The notes under the pieces are model-generated. The model saw only the letters and a program-made list of their open reading frames with translations. It was not told the DNA's origin and did not search any database. From contig CANQNG010000004.1 of the NCBI GenBank assembly GCA_947625155.1, forward strand, positions 78,438 through 142,437: 64,000 nucleotides of DNA, in the 5' to 3' direction. Within the stretch, counting starts at the first letter, position 1; every line of letters starts with the position of its first letter. The position numbers were made by a program, and so were the translations under genes. The DNA comes from an uncultured Clostridia bacterium. GTDB taxonomy: Bacteria > Bacillota > Clostridia > Oscillospirales > Ruminococcaceae. Shown piece after piece: positions 32,557-40,787 of the stretch.

Positions 32557-33666
32557 ATGTACAATATTCTGACACTCAACAAGATCGCTGCCTGCGGTAC
32601 GGAGAAATTCGACAAGGCAAAGTACACGGTATCGGATTCCGTGGAGGACCCGACCGGTATTCTGGTACGCTCCGCTGTGATGCATGACATGACATTCGGT
32701 GCAGACCTGCTTGCTATCGGCAGAGCAGGTGCGGGCACAAATAATATCCCAGTTGACAAGTGCGCAGAGCAGGGCATCGTTGTATTCAACACCCCCGGTG
32801 CCAATGCCAATGCCGTCAAGGAACTGGTGCTTGCCGGGCTGTTCCTGTCCTCCCGTAAGGTGACAAAGGCTGTTGCATGGGCAGCAGATCTGAAGGACAC
32901 CGAGGAAATGAACGTGGCAAAGCAGGTCGAAAAGGGCAAGAGCCAGTTTGCAGGTCCGGAAGTACTGGGCAAGACACTTGGTGTCATTGGTCTGGGTGCG
33001 ATCGGGCGCAAGGTAGCAGAGGCTGCTGCTGCACTGGGTATGACGGTCATCGGTACGGATCCGTTCCTGAGTGAGGCTGCTGCTGCGGAGATCGCTCCGT
33101 TCTGCAAAGTCGTTGCGACCAAGGAAGAAGTCTATGCTGCTGCGGATTATATCACGCTCCATGTACCGTGCAATGCGGATACCAAGGGCTTTATGAATGC
33201 CGCTGTATTTGCACAGCTCAAGGACGGTGCAAGGATCCTGAACTTCGCAAGAGGTGAGCTGGTGAACGATACTGATCTCGAGGCTGCGCTGGCATCCGGC
33301 AAGGTCGCTTGCTATGTGACCGATTTCCCGAATGCCAAGACCGTTGCGATGGACGGTGTCGTGGCTATCCCGCATCTGGGCGCATCTACGCCCGAATCTG
33401 AGGACAACTGCGCTAAAATGGCAGCCGATGAGCTGATCGACTACATCGAGAACGGCAATATCCGGAACAGTGTCAACTTCCCGAACGTTTCCTGCGATGC
33501 TGCCGGAAGAAAGGTCTGTGTCCTGTTCAAAGAGGGTGCAGACGTGACCGGTGCATGCTGCTCCGGCGTGAAGAAGGGCTTCGGCTATGCGATCTTCACA
33601 GGGAATGCCGATGCAGATGCCCTTGCTGCCAAGGATGGCGTGATCAAGGTAAGAGTGATCGGCTGA
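32557..33666 (+). CDS. serA: D-3-phosphoglycerate dehydrogenase
   Basis: A 369-residue 2-hydroxyacid dehydrogenase with GRAGAGTNNIPVD, the NAD motif GLGAIGRKVAEAAAALGM, LNFARGELVND with the catalytic Arg, and the catalytic His in IPHLGASTPESEDN. The C-terminal tail of about 65 residues is shorter than that of full ACT-domain enzymes and resembles the short clostridial type, so feedback control by serine may be limited. It catalyses the first step of serine synthesis and is paired with serC. Confidence 0.92.
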   Translation: MYNILTLNKIAACGTEKFDKAKYTVSDSVEDPTGILVRSAVMHDMTFGADLLAIGRAGAGTNNIPVDKCAEQGIVVFNTPGANANAVKELVLAGLFLSSRKVTKAVAWAADLKDTEEMNVAKQVEKGKSQFAGPEVLGKTLGVIGLGAIGRKVAEAAAALGMTVIGTDPFLSEAAAAEIAPFCKVVATKEEVYAAADYITLHVPCNADTKGFMNAAVFAQLKDGARILNFARGELVNDTDLEAALASGKVACYVTDFPNAKTVAMDGVVAIPHLGASTPESEDNCAKMAADELIDYIENGNIRNSVNFPNVSCDAAGRKVCVLFKEGADVTGACCSGVKKGFGYAIFTGNADADALAAKDGVIKVRVIG

Positions 33667-33685
33667 ATAGTATGATTTGACTTGT

Positions 33686-33717
33686 AAAAGAGGACACGGC
33701 GGTGTCCTCTTTTTTTG
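33686..33717 (+). terminator. Terminator after serA
   Basis: Stem AGAGGACAC/GTGTCCTCT, 4-base loop and a run of eight T. Confidence 0.88.
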
Positions 33718-33727
33718 CGCTTTCAGT

Positions 33728-33768
33728 CATGCAAGCCGACCTTTGCAGCTGACTTCACGCTGCCCCCC
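33728..33768 (-). repeat. Degraded copy of the intergenic repeat
   Basis: GCAAGCCGACCTTTGC, the reverse complement of the repeat tail, is followed by CACGCTGCC, the reverse of the GGCAGCGTG module; the central hairpin has been lost. Confidence 0.6.
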
Positions 33769-33804
33769 ATCCCCTCTAAACTTCACTATCAGTCGTCAGT
33801 GTCA

Positions 33805-34653
33805 CTATAGAGCCGCCACATCCGCATAATCCATCTGCGGATGCAGTGCTAAATTGATACCGCAAGCCAACAGCTGTGCCGCCTGTAAAATAAGCCTGTC
33901 CACGTCACGGGGCGTGACCATCATGTCCTGCTTGGTGGGCAGGGGCAGCTTGCCTGTCAGGTCTTCGGCTATGGTACGCATGCCGATGACGGTCGGTACA
34001 CCGATACCAATGACCGGGATGCCAAATGTTTCCGCATTCAGGGCTGCCCGGTGATTGGCGACACCGCTGCCGGGAGAAATGCCAGTATCAGAGATCTGGA
34101 TCGTCGTGCCGAGCCTTTCCAGTGAGGAACAGGCAAGCGCATCTACGGCGATCACCGCAGAGGGCTTGATGCGTTCCGCTACTGCCTGTAGGAGTTCGGC
34201 TGTCTCGATGCCCGTCTGCCCCAATACGCCGCCCGCAAGGACACAGACGGGGCGGAGATCTTTGAGGAATGCTTCATCCTCGTCTGCCAACTCCTGCTTC
34301 AGGTGGCGGGTCGCAAGGACTTTTGCGGTCGTGCGAGGTCCGAGGGCATCGGGGGTGATGTCCATATTCCCTAACCCGGCGACCAGCACGCAGCCCTCGT
34401 CCGGCAGCAGCGGTCGCAGCTCGGCGGCAAGTTCTTGTGCCATGGGTCCGTGGTCGTCCGAAAAACGGGACAGCGCCTGCCCTTCCAGTGTGATATAGCG
34501 CCCCTTTCCCTTTCCGAGGGGTCTGCCGCTTTCGTCGTCGGCAATGTGGATCTCTGTGATGCGGAAATGCTCGCCCCGCTTGTGCTCTGTGACGCCGGAT
34601 GGCTTGCGCACGGCGGCAAGGCTTTCCAAGGCAAGGTCAGTTCGGTATTGCAT
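33805..34653 (-). CDS. gpr: Spore germination protease GPR
   Basis: A 282-residue A25 peptidase that degrades small acid-soluble spore proteins on germination. The N-terminal RTDLALES resembles the self-processing site of Bacillus GPR, but here it starts only four residues from the N-terminus, so any pro-peptide is very short. Further family motifs are VAGLGNMDITPDALGP, PSAVIAVDALA and ISDTGISPGSGVANHRA. AAGGAG precedes ATG 34653. Together with spoIIGA, sigE and sigG it supports a spore-forming ancestry. Confidence 0.92.
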   Translation of the reverse strand: MQYRTDLALESLAAVRKPSGVTEHKRGEHFRITEIHIADDESGRPLGKGKGRYITLEGQALSRFSDDHGPMAQELAAELRPLLPDEGCVLVAGLGNMDITPDALGPRTTAKVLATRHLKQELADEDEAFLKDLRPVCVLAGGVLGQTGIETAELLQAVAERIKPSAVIAVDALACSSLERLGTTIQISDTGISPGSGVANHRAALNAETFGIPVIGIGVPTVIGMRTIAEDLTGKLPLPTKQDMMVTPRDVDRLILQAAQLLACGINLALHPQMDYADVAAL

Positions 34654-34738
34654 GTTCTCTCCTTTCCTGTTTCCGGAAATTTGTACTAACTGCCGAAAAT
34701 GTGGAAAACTTTTCAGCAGAAATTCGTGAAAAAATTTC

Positions 34739-34767
34739 TTGCATTTTTCCGGAAAGCGTGGTATAAT
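34739..34767 (+). promoter_or_regulatory. Promoter of rpsT
   Basis: TTGCAT (34739-34744), 17-base spacer ending TGG, TATAAT (34762-34767). A DnaA-box-like TGTGGAAAA lies upstream at 34700-34708. The 130-base leader behind it contains an AAAAGCAG/CTGCTTTT hairpin (34817-34842). Confidence 0.8.
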
Positions 34768-34899
34768 AATAAGAGCTGTAGTAACGGCATACTATGCAGG
34801 AACGGTCGTGCCGTCCAAAAGCAGAAGTGTCTCACTGCTTTTCTATTTTGTGCCGATCCAGCGCTTTTATACGCAAACAAAAGGGAGGTGCGTTCAGGA

Positions 34900-35154
34900 A
34901 TGCCGAATATCAGATCTGCCAAGAAAAGAGTCAAGGTAAATAAGACAAAGGCTGCTGCCAATAAGGCAAGAAAGTCTGAGCTCAAGACCATGATCAAGAA
35001 GGCTGAGCTGGCTTGCGCAAACAACGATGCCAACAAGGAGGCTGCTGTCAGAGCTGCCATCAAGCGTGTCGATCAGGCTTGTGCCAAAAATCTGCTGCAC
35101 AAGAACAATGCAGCAAGAAAGAAGTCTCATCTGGCAAAGCTTCTCAACGCATAA
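34900..35154 (+). CDS. rpsT: 30S ribosomal protein S20
   Basis: An 84-residue, highly basic protein with the S20 start PNIRSAKKRVKVNKTKAAAN and end HKNNAARKKSHLAKLLNA. It binds 16S rRNA early in small-subunit assembly. ATG 34900 follows GGGAGG; the track start about 200 bases upstream lies in the leader. It is monocistronic, with its own promoter and terminator. Confidence 0.95.
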   Translation: MPNIRSAKKRVKVNKTKAAANKARKSELKTMIKKAELACANNDANKEAAVRAAIKRVDQACAKNLLHKNNAARKKSHLAKLLNA

Positions 35155-35160
35155 TAAAAA

Positions 35161-35196
35161 CCCCGCCCCTATCTCACAGGGGCGGGGATCTTTGTT
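35161..35196 (+). terminator. Terminator after rpsT
   Basis: A 10-bp GC-rich stem CCCCGCCCCT/AGGGGCGGGG with T-rich tail, six bases after the stop. Confidence 0.88.
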
Positions 35197-35197
35197 A

Positions 35198-35428
35198 TCA
35201 GCTCATAGAACCAAGCTGTTCCGGTGTCTCATCACCAAGACGGAAGAGCAGCGTGGTCGTCCAAATGGCTGAGATCGCCACAAGGATATAGACAGCTCTG
35301 CTCAGGATCGAACCTGCACCGCCAAACAGCCATGCAACGAGGTCAAATTCAAAGATACCGACCAGACCCCAGTTGATACCGCCAATGATCAGCAGCGTCA
35401 GGAAGATCTTATCCCAGATATGATCCAT
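35198..35428 (-). CDS. DUF378 family membrane protein
   Basis: A 76-residue protein with two transmembrane helices. The segment LLIIGGINWGLVGIFEFDLVAWLFG is the diagnostic DUF378 motif (GxxNWGLxGxFxxDLVxxLFG). ATG 35428 after GAGGGAAAG is chosen; the track start adds 19 unlikely residues. The family's function is unknown. It is transcribed away from dnaA. Confidence 0.88.
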   Translation of the reverse strand: MDHIWDKIFLTLLIIGGINWGLVGIFEFDLVAWLFGGAGSILSRAVYILVAISAIWTTTLLFRLGDETPEQLGSMS

Positions 35429-35635
35429 ATGCTTTCCCTCTTTTCTGCGAGCCGCTTTTTGCAAGCCGGCTCGGAATTTTTCCAAACCGTTACATGGCTC
35501 ACAGAGATAGTATGTGCGTTCCGTTCGGATCTATACTGGAGATCTCTGAGATATTATGAAAAAAACAACATTGTGTGCGATCATTTACAGTATGCAAAAA
35601 TTCCGGGTCAGGGCAGGCTTTTGTTGAAAAAAGAC

Positions 35636-35664
35636 TTGCTTTTTTTCGATAAATGTGGTAGAAT
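35636..35664 (+). promoter_or_regulatory. Promoter of dnaA
   Basis: TTGCTT (35636-35641), 17-base spacer ending TGG, TAGAAT (35659-35664), 38 bases before ATG 35702. Confidence 0.7.
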
Positions 35665-35701
35665 AGATAATAGGTAAGATCGTATGAACGGAGGTCGAGA
35701 T

Positions 35702-37081
35702 ATGAGATCGTTTGATGAAGTATTTGAACAGATCAAGCACTACATCGCAGAACATGAGCTGATTTCTGATGTTGCCTGCAATACATGGATCAGTACCATG
35801 GTACCTGTGCGGCTTGACGGTCAGAATGCTGTTTTTCAAGTCGATACCAGCTTTCAGCAGGGCATCCTTCTGAATAATTATAAAGCCCTGCTCGAAAATG
35901 TGATGAAAGAACTGATGGGTTTCCCGGTCAATCTTGTCGTTGAGGTCGTTGTTCCTGTCAAGGAAGAGGCGAACAAGAACACGCCTGCTGTGGATCTGTC
36001 CGATATCGATGAAAGAAATAAGGAATTGCAGCGAAGTTTTGAATTTGCCGAATATGACTATACCTTTGATACCTTTATCGTCGGACGTTCCAATGAATTC
36101 GCCTATGCTGCCTGCAAAGCGATCACCACCGATCAGCGTGCCACTTATAATCCGCTGTTCATCTACGGTCCGTCCGGTCTGGGCAAGACCCACCTCGTGA
36201 CTGCCATCAAGCATGAGATCTCTCAGCGGGATCCTTCTAAAAATGTCATCTACGTGACAGGGGAATCTTTCGGCAATGAGCTGATCAAGGCGATCGATAA
36301 ACGGGATACGTCTGTGTTCCACGACAAATACCGCAATGCCGACGTGCTGATCGTTGACGATATCCAGTTCTTCTCCGGCAAAGAGGGCATGCAGGAAGAA
36401 TTTTTCCACACATTCAACAAGCTGCATTCCGAGGGGAAACAGATCGTGATCACTTCCGATAAGCCGCCGAGAGATCTGCAGACACTGGAAGAACGGATCC
36501 GCAACCGCTTTGAATGGGGATTGATCGCAGACATCAGCGTACCGGATTTTGAGACACGCTATGCCATTATCCGCCGCAAGGCGGAACTGCTCGATCTGCA
36601 GATCCCGGACGAAGTAACTGAATTCATTGCTACCCGTCTGAAAACCAATATCCGCCAGCTAGAAGGCGCTGTCAAAAAGCTGAAAGCCCTCAAGACCCTT
36701 GCCAACAGCCCGCCAACGATCTCCATGGCACAGAGCGTTATCCGGGACATTCTCACGGACGACCAGCCCATTCCGATCACGGTGGAAAAGGTCATTGCGG
36801 AGGTCGCCAATGTCTATGGCATTTCGCCGGATGATATTCGCTCCAGCAAGCGCACGGCACAGATCTCCACTGCCCGCAAGGTAGCTGCCTATGTTGTCCG
36901 TGAGGTCACGAACATGCCTCTGACTGTTATCGGCACGGAATTCGGCGGGCGCGATCATTCCACGATCGTCTATGCGATCAACAATGTCAATGAGGCTATC
37001 AAGAAAGACGAAAATCTCAAGACACTGGTGGATGATATTATCAAGGACATCCGGGAAAAGAATCCGCAGCCTGCCAACTAA
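35702..37081 (+). CDS. dnaA: Chromosomal replication initiator DnaA
   Basis: A 459-residue AAA+ initiator. Domain I occupies about 1-85. Domain III has Walker A GPSGLGKTH and Walker B VLIVDDIQF. The C-terminal domain IV shows the DNA-binding signature TAQISTARKVAAYVVREVT followed by GGRDHSTIVYA. It opens oriC and also acts as a regulator. ATG 35702 has GGAGG upstream and is preferred over the track start. DnaA boxes lie directly behind the stop codon. Confidence 0.96.
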   Translation: MRSFDEVFEQIKHYIAEHELISDVACNTWISTMVPVRLDGQNAVFQVDTSFQQGILLNNYKALLENVMKELMGFPVNLVVEVVVPVKEEANKNTPAVDLSDIDERNKELQRSFEFAEYDYTFDTFIVGRSNEFAYAACKAITTDQRATYNPLFIYGPSGLGKTHLVTAIKHEISQRDPSKNVIYVTGESFGNELIKAIDKRDTSVFHDKYRNADVLIVDDIQFFSGKEGMQEEFFHTFNKLHSEGKQIVITSDKPPRDLQTLEERIRNRFEWGLIADISVPDFETRYAIIRRKAELLDLQIPDEVTEFIATRLKTNIRQLEGAVKKLKALKTLANSPPTISMAQSVIRDILTDDQPIPITVEKVIAEVANVYGISPDDIRSSKRTAQISTARKVAAYVVREVTNMPLTVIGTEFGGRDHSTIVYAINNVNEAIKKDENLKTLVDDIIKDIREKNPQPAN

Positions 37082-37515
37082 GTTTTCCACAGCACTGTGG
37101 AAAACTCTGTGAAAAAATAATTTCAAACAGTTTTCCACCTACTTTTCAACACACCGTTGAAAAGTAGGTGAATAGGTTTTGTAAGCTGTTTCCGGGCATT
37201 TACAGTGTGTGGGACTGATCTCCACTTTTTCCGTGCCTGTCCATTCAACAGTACTTTGTGTGTTGAAATGTGTCGGAACAGTTTTCCACAAAAATTTCAA
37301 GAATTTTTCCCTTTCCACTCCACAGCGATCCCACTTTTTCACAGCGGCATGCACCGTGAGATAGTTTGTCCACTTTTCCACAACAGCTCCACAGGAGCAT
37401 TGTAGAAAAAAATTTCCCAGTATCCTGCGGTATCTGCATGATCTCAACATTTTCACAGCCCCTACTACTACTACTATTTTTTTCTTTCTTATGTTTATAT
37501 ATTAAAAAGCAAAAA
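37082..37515. other. oriC: Chromosomal replication origin (oriC)
   Basis: The 509-base dnaA-dnaN gap contains TTTTCCACA-type DnaA boxes at 37083-37091 (+), 37096-37104 (-), 37282-37290 (+) and 37374-37382 (+), with weaker ones at 37131-37139 and 37335-37343. The first two form an inverted pair, GTTTTCCACAG/CTGTGGAAAAC. Near the dnaN end, a degenerate TTTTCACAG and a short C-rich spacer lead into five CTA triplets (37462-37476), equal to 3'-GAT repeats (DnaA-trio). A T-rich and TA-rich stretch (37477-37506) follows and fits an unwinding element. Confidence 0.88.
37136..37170. repeat. Long inverted repeat behind dnaA
   Basis: CACCTACTTTTCAAC and GTTGAAAAGTAGGTG form a perfect 15-bp stem with loop ACACC, followed by AATAGGTTTTG. 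It may terminate dnaA transcription or shape oriC. Confidence 0.7.
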
Positions 37516-37590
37516 AGACCAGTCTGATACAAGTACGCTGTGGAGAAACCGATGCCGTATGCCTATTATTTGCCAAAAGGAGAATTTGCC

Positions 37591-38694
37591 ATGCAATTTA
37601 CATGTAATAAAATGGATCTGTGTAATGCGATCACGCATGTATCCAAAGGTGTTTCAGTCAGATCCACCATCCCTGCACTGGAGGGCATCTGTTTGCAGAT
37701 GGAGCCGGGTGCTGTGACATTAACAGGCTATGATCTGGAGATCGGTATCCGTACTTCGATCACTGCGGACTGTGAGGACACCTTTTCCTGCGTGCTGAAT
37801 GCACGGCTGTTCAGTGAGATGTCCCGGCGCATGATCGGTGAACAGATCACCTTTTCCATAGATGAGAAATTAAATGCTGTGATCTCTTCTGCGGATACCC
37901 GCTACCGCATCTCTGCGATGAGTGCGGAGGAATTTCCCGAACTGCCGGTCGTGGATACGACGGCAAGCACGGCAGTTTCCCAACAGATGCTGCGCTCGAT
38001 GATCCAGCAGTCCAGTTTTGCGGCTTCGGTCAAGGAGGATAAACCCATTCTGACCGGGGAACTGTTTGAGTCCGAAAACGGATGCTTCTGCATCGTGGCA
38101 ATGGACAGATTCCGGCTTGCCCTGCGGCAGGAACCGGTGGAGCATATCGGCAGTTTCCGGTTCGTCGTGCCGAAAAAGGCGCTCGGCGAGCTGATCACGC
38201 TTTTGCAGGATGATCCGGCACAGATGTGTGAATTTGCGACGAACGGCAAGCATATCGTATTCTGTGTCAACGGCTTTGAGCTGTTCGCAAGGCTGCTGGA
38301 AGGACAGTTCCACAACTACCGCAGCAGTATCCCGGCGGAGACTTCCACAACGGTCATCATGAATACCCGTGAGCTTGCCAGTTGTGCCGAGCGCTGCTCA
38401 CTGCTCATCAACGAAAAAAACAAAGCCCCCATGTGCTGCACATTTTCCAACAACAGTGTGGAGATCTCGTGTAAGACCGGCATTGGGGAGATCGTGGACC
38501 GTGTGTCGGCAGAGATACAGGGCGAGGCGCTGACCATTGGCTTCAGCAACCGCTATCTGCTCGAGGCACTGCGTGTCTGCGAATGCGACAAGGTCTGCCT
38601 GCACATGAGCGGCAGCAACAAGGTCATCAAGATCACACCGCTGGAGGGGGAGAGCTTTGTCTATCTCATCATGCCCATCCACATGAAAGGATAA
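37591..38694 (+). CDS. dnaN: DNA polymerase III beta subunit (sliding clamp)
   Basis: A 367-residue clamp protein. It begins MQFTCNKMDLCNAITHVSKGVS, with the usual TIPALEGI motif, three repeated clamp folds, and ends YLIMPIHMKG, a typical clamp C-terminus. AAAGGAG precedes ATG 37591; the track start 17 codons earlier lies in oriC. It tethers polymerase and other clamp clients to DNA. Confidence 0.95.
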   Translation: MQFTCNKMDLCNAITHVSKGVSVRSTIPALEGICLQMEPGAVTLTGYDLEIGIRTSITADCEDTFSCVLNARLFSEMSRRMIGEQITFSIDEKLNAVISSADTRYRISAMSAEEFPELPVVDTTASTAVSQQMLRSMIQQSSFAASVKEDKPILTGELFESENGCFCIVAMDRFRLALRQEPVEHIGSFRFVVPKKALGELITLLQDDPAQMCEFATNGKHIVFCVNGFELFARLLEGQFHNYRSSIPAETSTTVIMNTRELASCAERCSLLINEKNKAPMCCTFSNNSVEISCKTGIGEIVDRVSAEIQGEALTIGFSNRYLLEALRVCECDKVCLHMSGSNKVIKITPLEGESFVYLIMPIHMKG

Positions 38695-38697
38695 GAG

Positions 38698-38910
38698 ATG
38701 CAGCAGGAAAAAGTACGTATCACCACGGAATTCATTCGGCTGGATGCGCTCCTGAAATTTGCGGGGCTGTGCGATACCGGCGGTTTTGCCAAAGCCCTTG
38801 TCCAGCAGGGGCAGGTCAAGGTCAACGGTGAGGTCTGCACCATGCGGGGAAAAAAGCTCCGCCCGGGGGATGTGGTCGAGGTCGATCAGTTCCGGGTCGA
38901 GGTCTGCTGA
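38698..38910 (+). CDS. yaaA: S4-domain RNA-binding protein YaaA
   Basis: A 70-residue S4-fold protein conserved between dnaN and recF in Firmicutes. The motif [48 protein letters not shown] is laid out as in YaaA/YbcJ; short parts such as GQVKVNGEV are diagnostic. It is thought to bind RNA. Only three bases separate it from dnaN and none from recF. Confidence 0.9.
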   Translation: MQQEKVRITTEFIRLDALLKFAGLCDTGGFAKALVQQGQVKVNGEVCTMRGKKLRPGDVVEVDQFRVEVC

Positions 38911-40053
38911 ATGTATATCACATCCTTTGCGGCGGATGGCTTCCGGAACCTGCATGCGGTGCGGTTCGTTCCGGATGCCCGTTTCAATCTCATAACGGGG
39001 GACAATGCGCAGGGCAAGACCAATCTGCTCGATGCGATCTGGCTGATGACCGGATGCCGGAATTTCCACGGGGCGCAGGAAAGACATTATCTTGGCTTCG
39101 ATGCGGATCTTTTCCACTGTGATATGCGGTTTGATGACGGCAGACGGGAACAGAGGATCACGTATGCGGTGGAGAGAAGCAGCCGGAAAAAGCGGCATAT
39201 CACCATCAACGGTGTCGAGGTGCAGAAAACGGGCGGTCTGTTCGAGACGTTCCACTGTGTGGCATTTTCCCCGGCGGATATGGAGATCGTCAAGGGAAAA
39301 GGCGCACCCGAACGGCGGCGGGCATTCATGGATCTGTGTGCCTGTCAGCTGCACCCGGCAAGCATGAAGTACGTCAGTCAGGCACAATTGCTGCTGGCAC
39401 AGCGGAATGCCGGTATCCAGAATATCAACCGGCATAGGATCCGCAGGGAAGATGTGACGATGTGGGACGCACAGCTGGCGCAGGCAGGGGCATGGATCTC
39501 CTGTATGCGGGCTGCCTATGTGCGCAGCATCGCACCGCTTTGTGCGGAGCTGTACGGCATCATGACGGGCGGGAGAGAAGTGCTTTCGGTGGAGTACCGG
39601 AGCGCTGTATATGGAGATGAAACGCTGCCGGAACGTCCTGTGCCGGAGCTGGCAGAGATCTACCGGAACAAACTCAAAGAGCATGTGGAAGAGGACTTGA
39701 AAGCAGGCTTCACGACCAAGGGCGTGCAGCGGGATGAAATGCACCTGACGATCAACGGGAGACCCGTCCGCATTTTCGGTTCGCAGGGGCAGTGCAAAAG
39801 CACGGCACTTGTGCTGAAATTGGCGCAGGCGCATTTGTATGATCAGCGGATGCAGCGTTCTCCGGTGGTATTGCTCGATGATGTGATGGGGGAACTGGAC
39901 GAACGGCGGCAGAAGCTGATCTATGACATGGTATCGGATATGCAGGTGTTTATCACACTGTGTCACCCGTCCTCTTTGCAGATCGAACAAAAGGGAAAGA
40001 CCTTTCACATGCAGGCGGGGATGTTGGAAGAAATTCACGGAGAAAGCTGTTGA
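38911..40053 (+). CDS. recF: DNA replication and repair protein RecF
   Basis: A 380-residue SMC-like ATPase. Walker A ITGDNAQGKTNLLDAI, the signature-like GSQGQCKSTALVLKLAQ and Walker B VVLLDDVMGELDERR are clear. It loads RecA at gaps and stalled forks with RecO and RecR. It starts immediately after the yaaA stop. Confidence 0.95.
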   Translation: MYITSFAADGFRNLHAVRFVPDARFNLITGDNAQGKTNLLDAIWLMTGCRNFHGAQERHYLGFDADLFHCDMRFDDGRREQRITYAVERSSRKKRHITINGVEVQKTGGLFETFHCVAFSPADMEIVKGKGAPERRRAFMDLCACQLHPASMKYVSQAQLLLAQRNAGIQNINRHRIRREDVTMWDAQLAQAGAWISCMRAAYVRSIAPLCAELYGIMTGGREVLSVEYRSAVYGDETLPERPVPELAEIYRNKLKEHVEEDLKAGFTTKGVQRDEMHLTINGRPVRIFGSQGQCKSTALVLKLAQAHLYDQRMQRSPVVLLDDVMGELDERRQKLIYDMVSDMQVFITLCHPSSLQIEQKGKTFHMQAGMLEEIHGESC

Positions 40054-40115
40054 AAAAGTGGAAATATGGGCAGCTATCCTGAAATACGGGAAATGATCAC
40101 ACTGCCTTTACACAG

Positions 40116-40140
40116 GTTTTCCACACTGACTGTGGAAAAC
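40116..40140. repeat. Inverted pair of DnaA boxes downstream of recF
   Basis: GTTTTCCACA (40116-40125) and TGTGGAAAAC (40131-40140) around CTGAC. This repeats the arrangement behind dnaA and may be a second DnaA-binding site. Confidence 0.65.
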
Positions 40141-40200
40141 CTTGTTGAAATACAGTTTTGTATAGATCGAAACAATGACTTCAGCCTGTGAGGTGAGGAA

Positions 40201-40782
40201 ATGACAGGCAAAATGGATCTGGAAGAATACATGGAATCCAGACGCTGCGGCTATGCCAATGAGATGCTGGTGCAGGTGTTCACGGAAGAAGCCGGGCGGG
40301 CGTTCCGGAAAATGGCAGAACGGTTCCCGGAAGAGCGCCTGAAACGGTTCGAGATCCTGTTCCGGGAGGAAAAGGGCGTGGCGTGCTGTGGGGCATCTGC
40401 AAAGACAGAGATCCGGTGTCCGCTCCCGGTGAGCGAGGCTTTCCTGATGCGGCGCTATGCGCCGGATAACACAAGGATCATAACGGCAAGAAAGCGGATG
40501 CTCCGGCTGCGCTGCATGATGAATGGAAAACCCCCTGCTGCCCTGCGGAAAGTGACGGCACAGTATCTGACCATGATCTTCCATGAATACGACCTGCGCA
40601 TGAATTCCGCAGCGGAAGCGCTGCACCGTATCGGGGAGACCGGAAAACTGCCGCCGGACAGCGTTTTTTCCGTGCGGGTGGTGCATGAGGAGAACTACAG
40701 ACCGATACAGATCGAAATGTATGACGAGGACAGGACAGTCTTGGATGTTATTATGGCATATCTTGAAGAAAATGAGGAGTGA
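40201..40782 (+). CDS. Hypothetical protein between recF and gyrB
   Basis: A 193-residue soluble protein of unrecognised family, with GAGGTGAGGAA-like ribosome-binding sequence before ATG 40201. It is rich in Arg, Glu and Met; a central segment has basic residues ([18 protein letters not shown]), and the C-terminal part (about 115-193) has alternating beta/helix character with [20 protein letters not shown]. It occupies the slot where other Firmicutes carry remB or DUF721 genes, but shows no visible likeness to either. The stop lies six bases before the gyrB start, suggesting coupling with gyrB. Confidence 0.7.
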   Translation: MTGKMDLEEYMESRRCGYANEMLVQVFTEEAGRAFRKMAERFPEERLKRFEILFREEKGVACCGASAKTEIRCPLPVSEAFLMRRYAPDNTRIITARKRMLRLRCMMNGKPPAALRKVTAQYLTMIFHEYDLRMNSAAEALHRIGETGKLPPDSVFSVRVVHEENYRPIQIEMYDEDRTVLDVIMAYLEENEE

Positions 40783-40787
40783 ATAAC

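Noticed and set aside
31423-33375. 650-residue minus-strand ORF across serC and serA
   Set aside because: It is a shadow of two clear plus-strand genes, is Cys/His/Leu-rich without domains, and spans their intergenic ribosome-binding site.
38398-40038. 546-residue minus-strand ORF opposite dnaN/recF
   Set aside because: Shadow frame of two certain genes.
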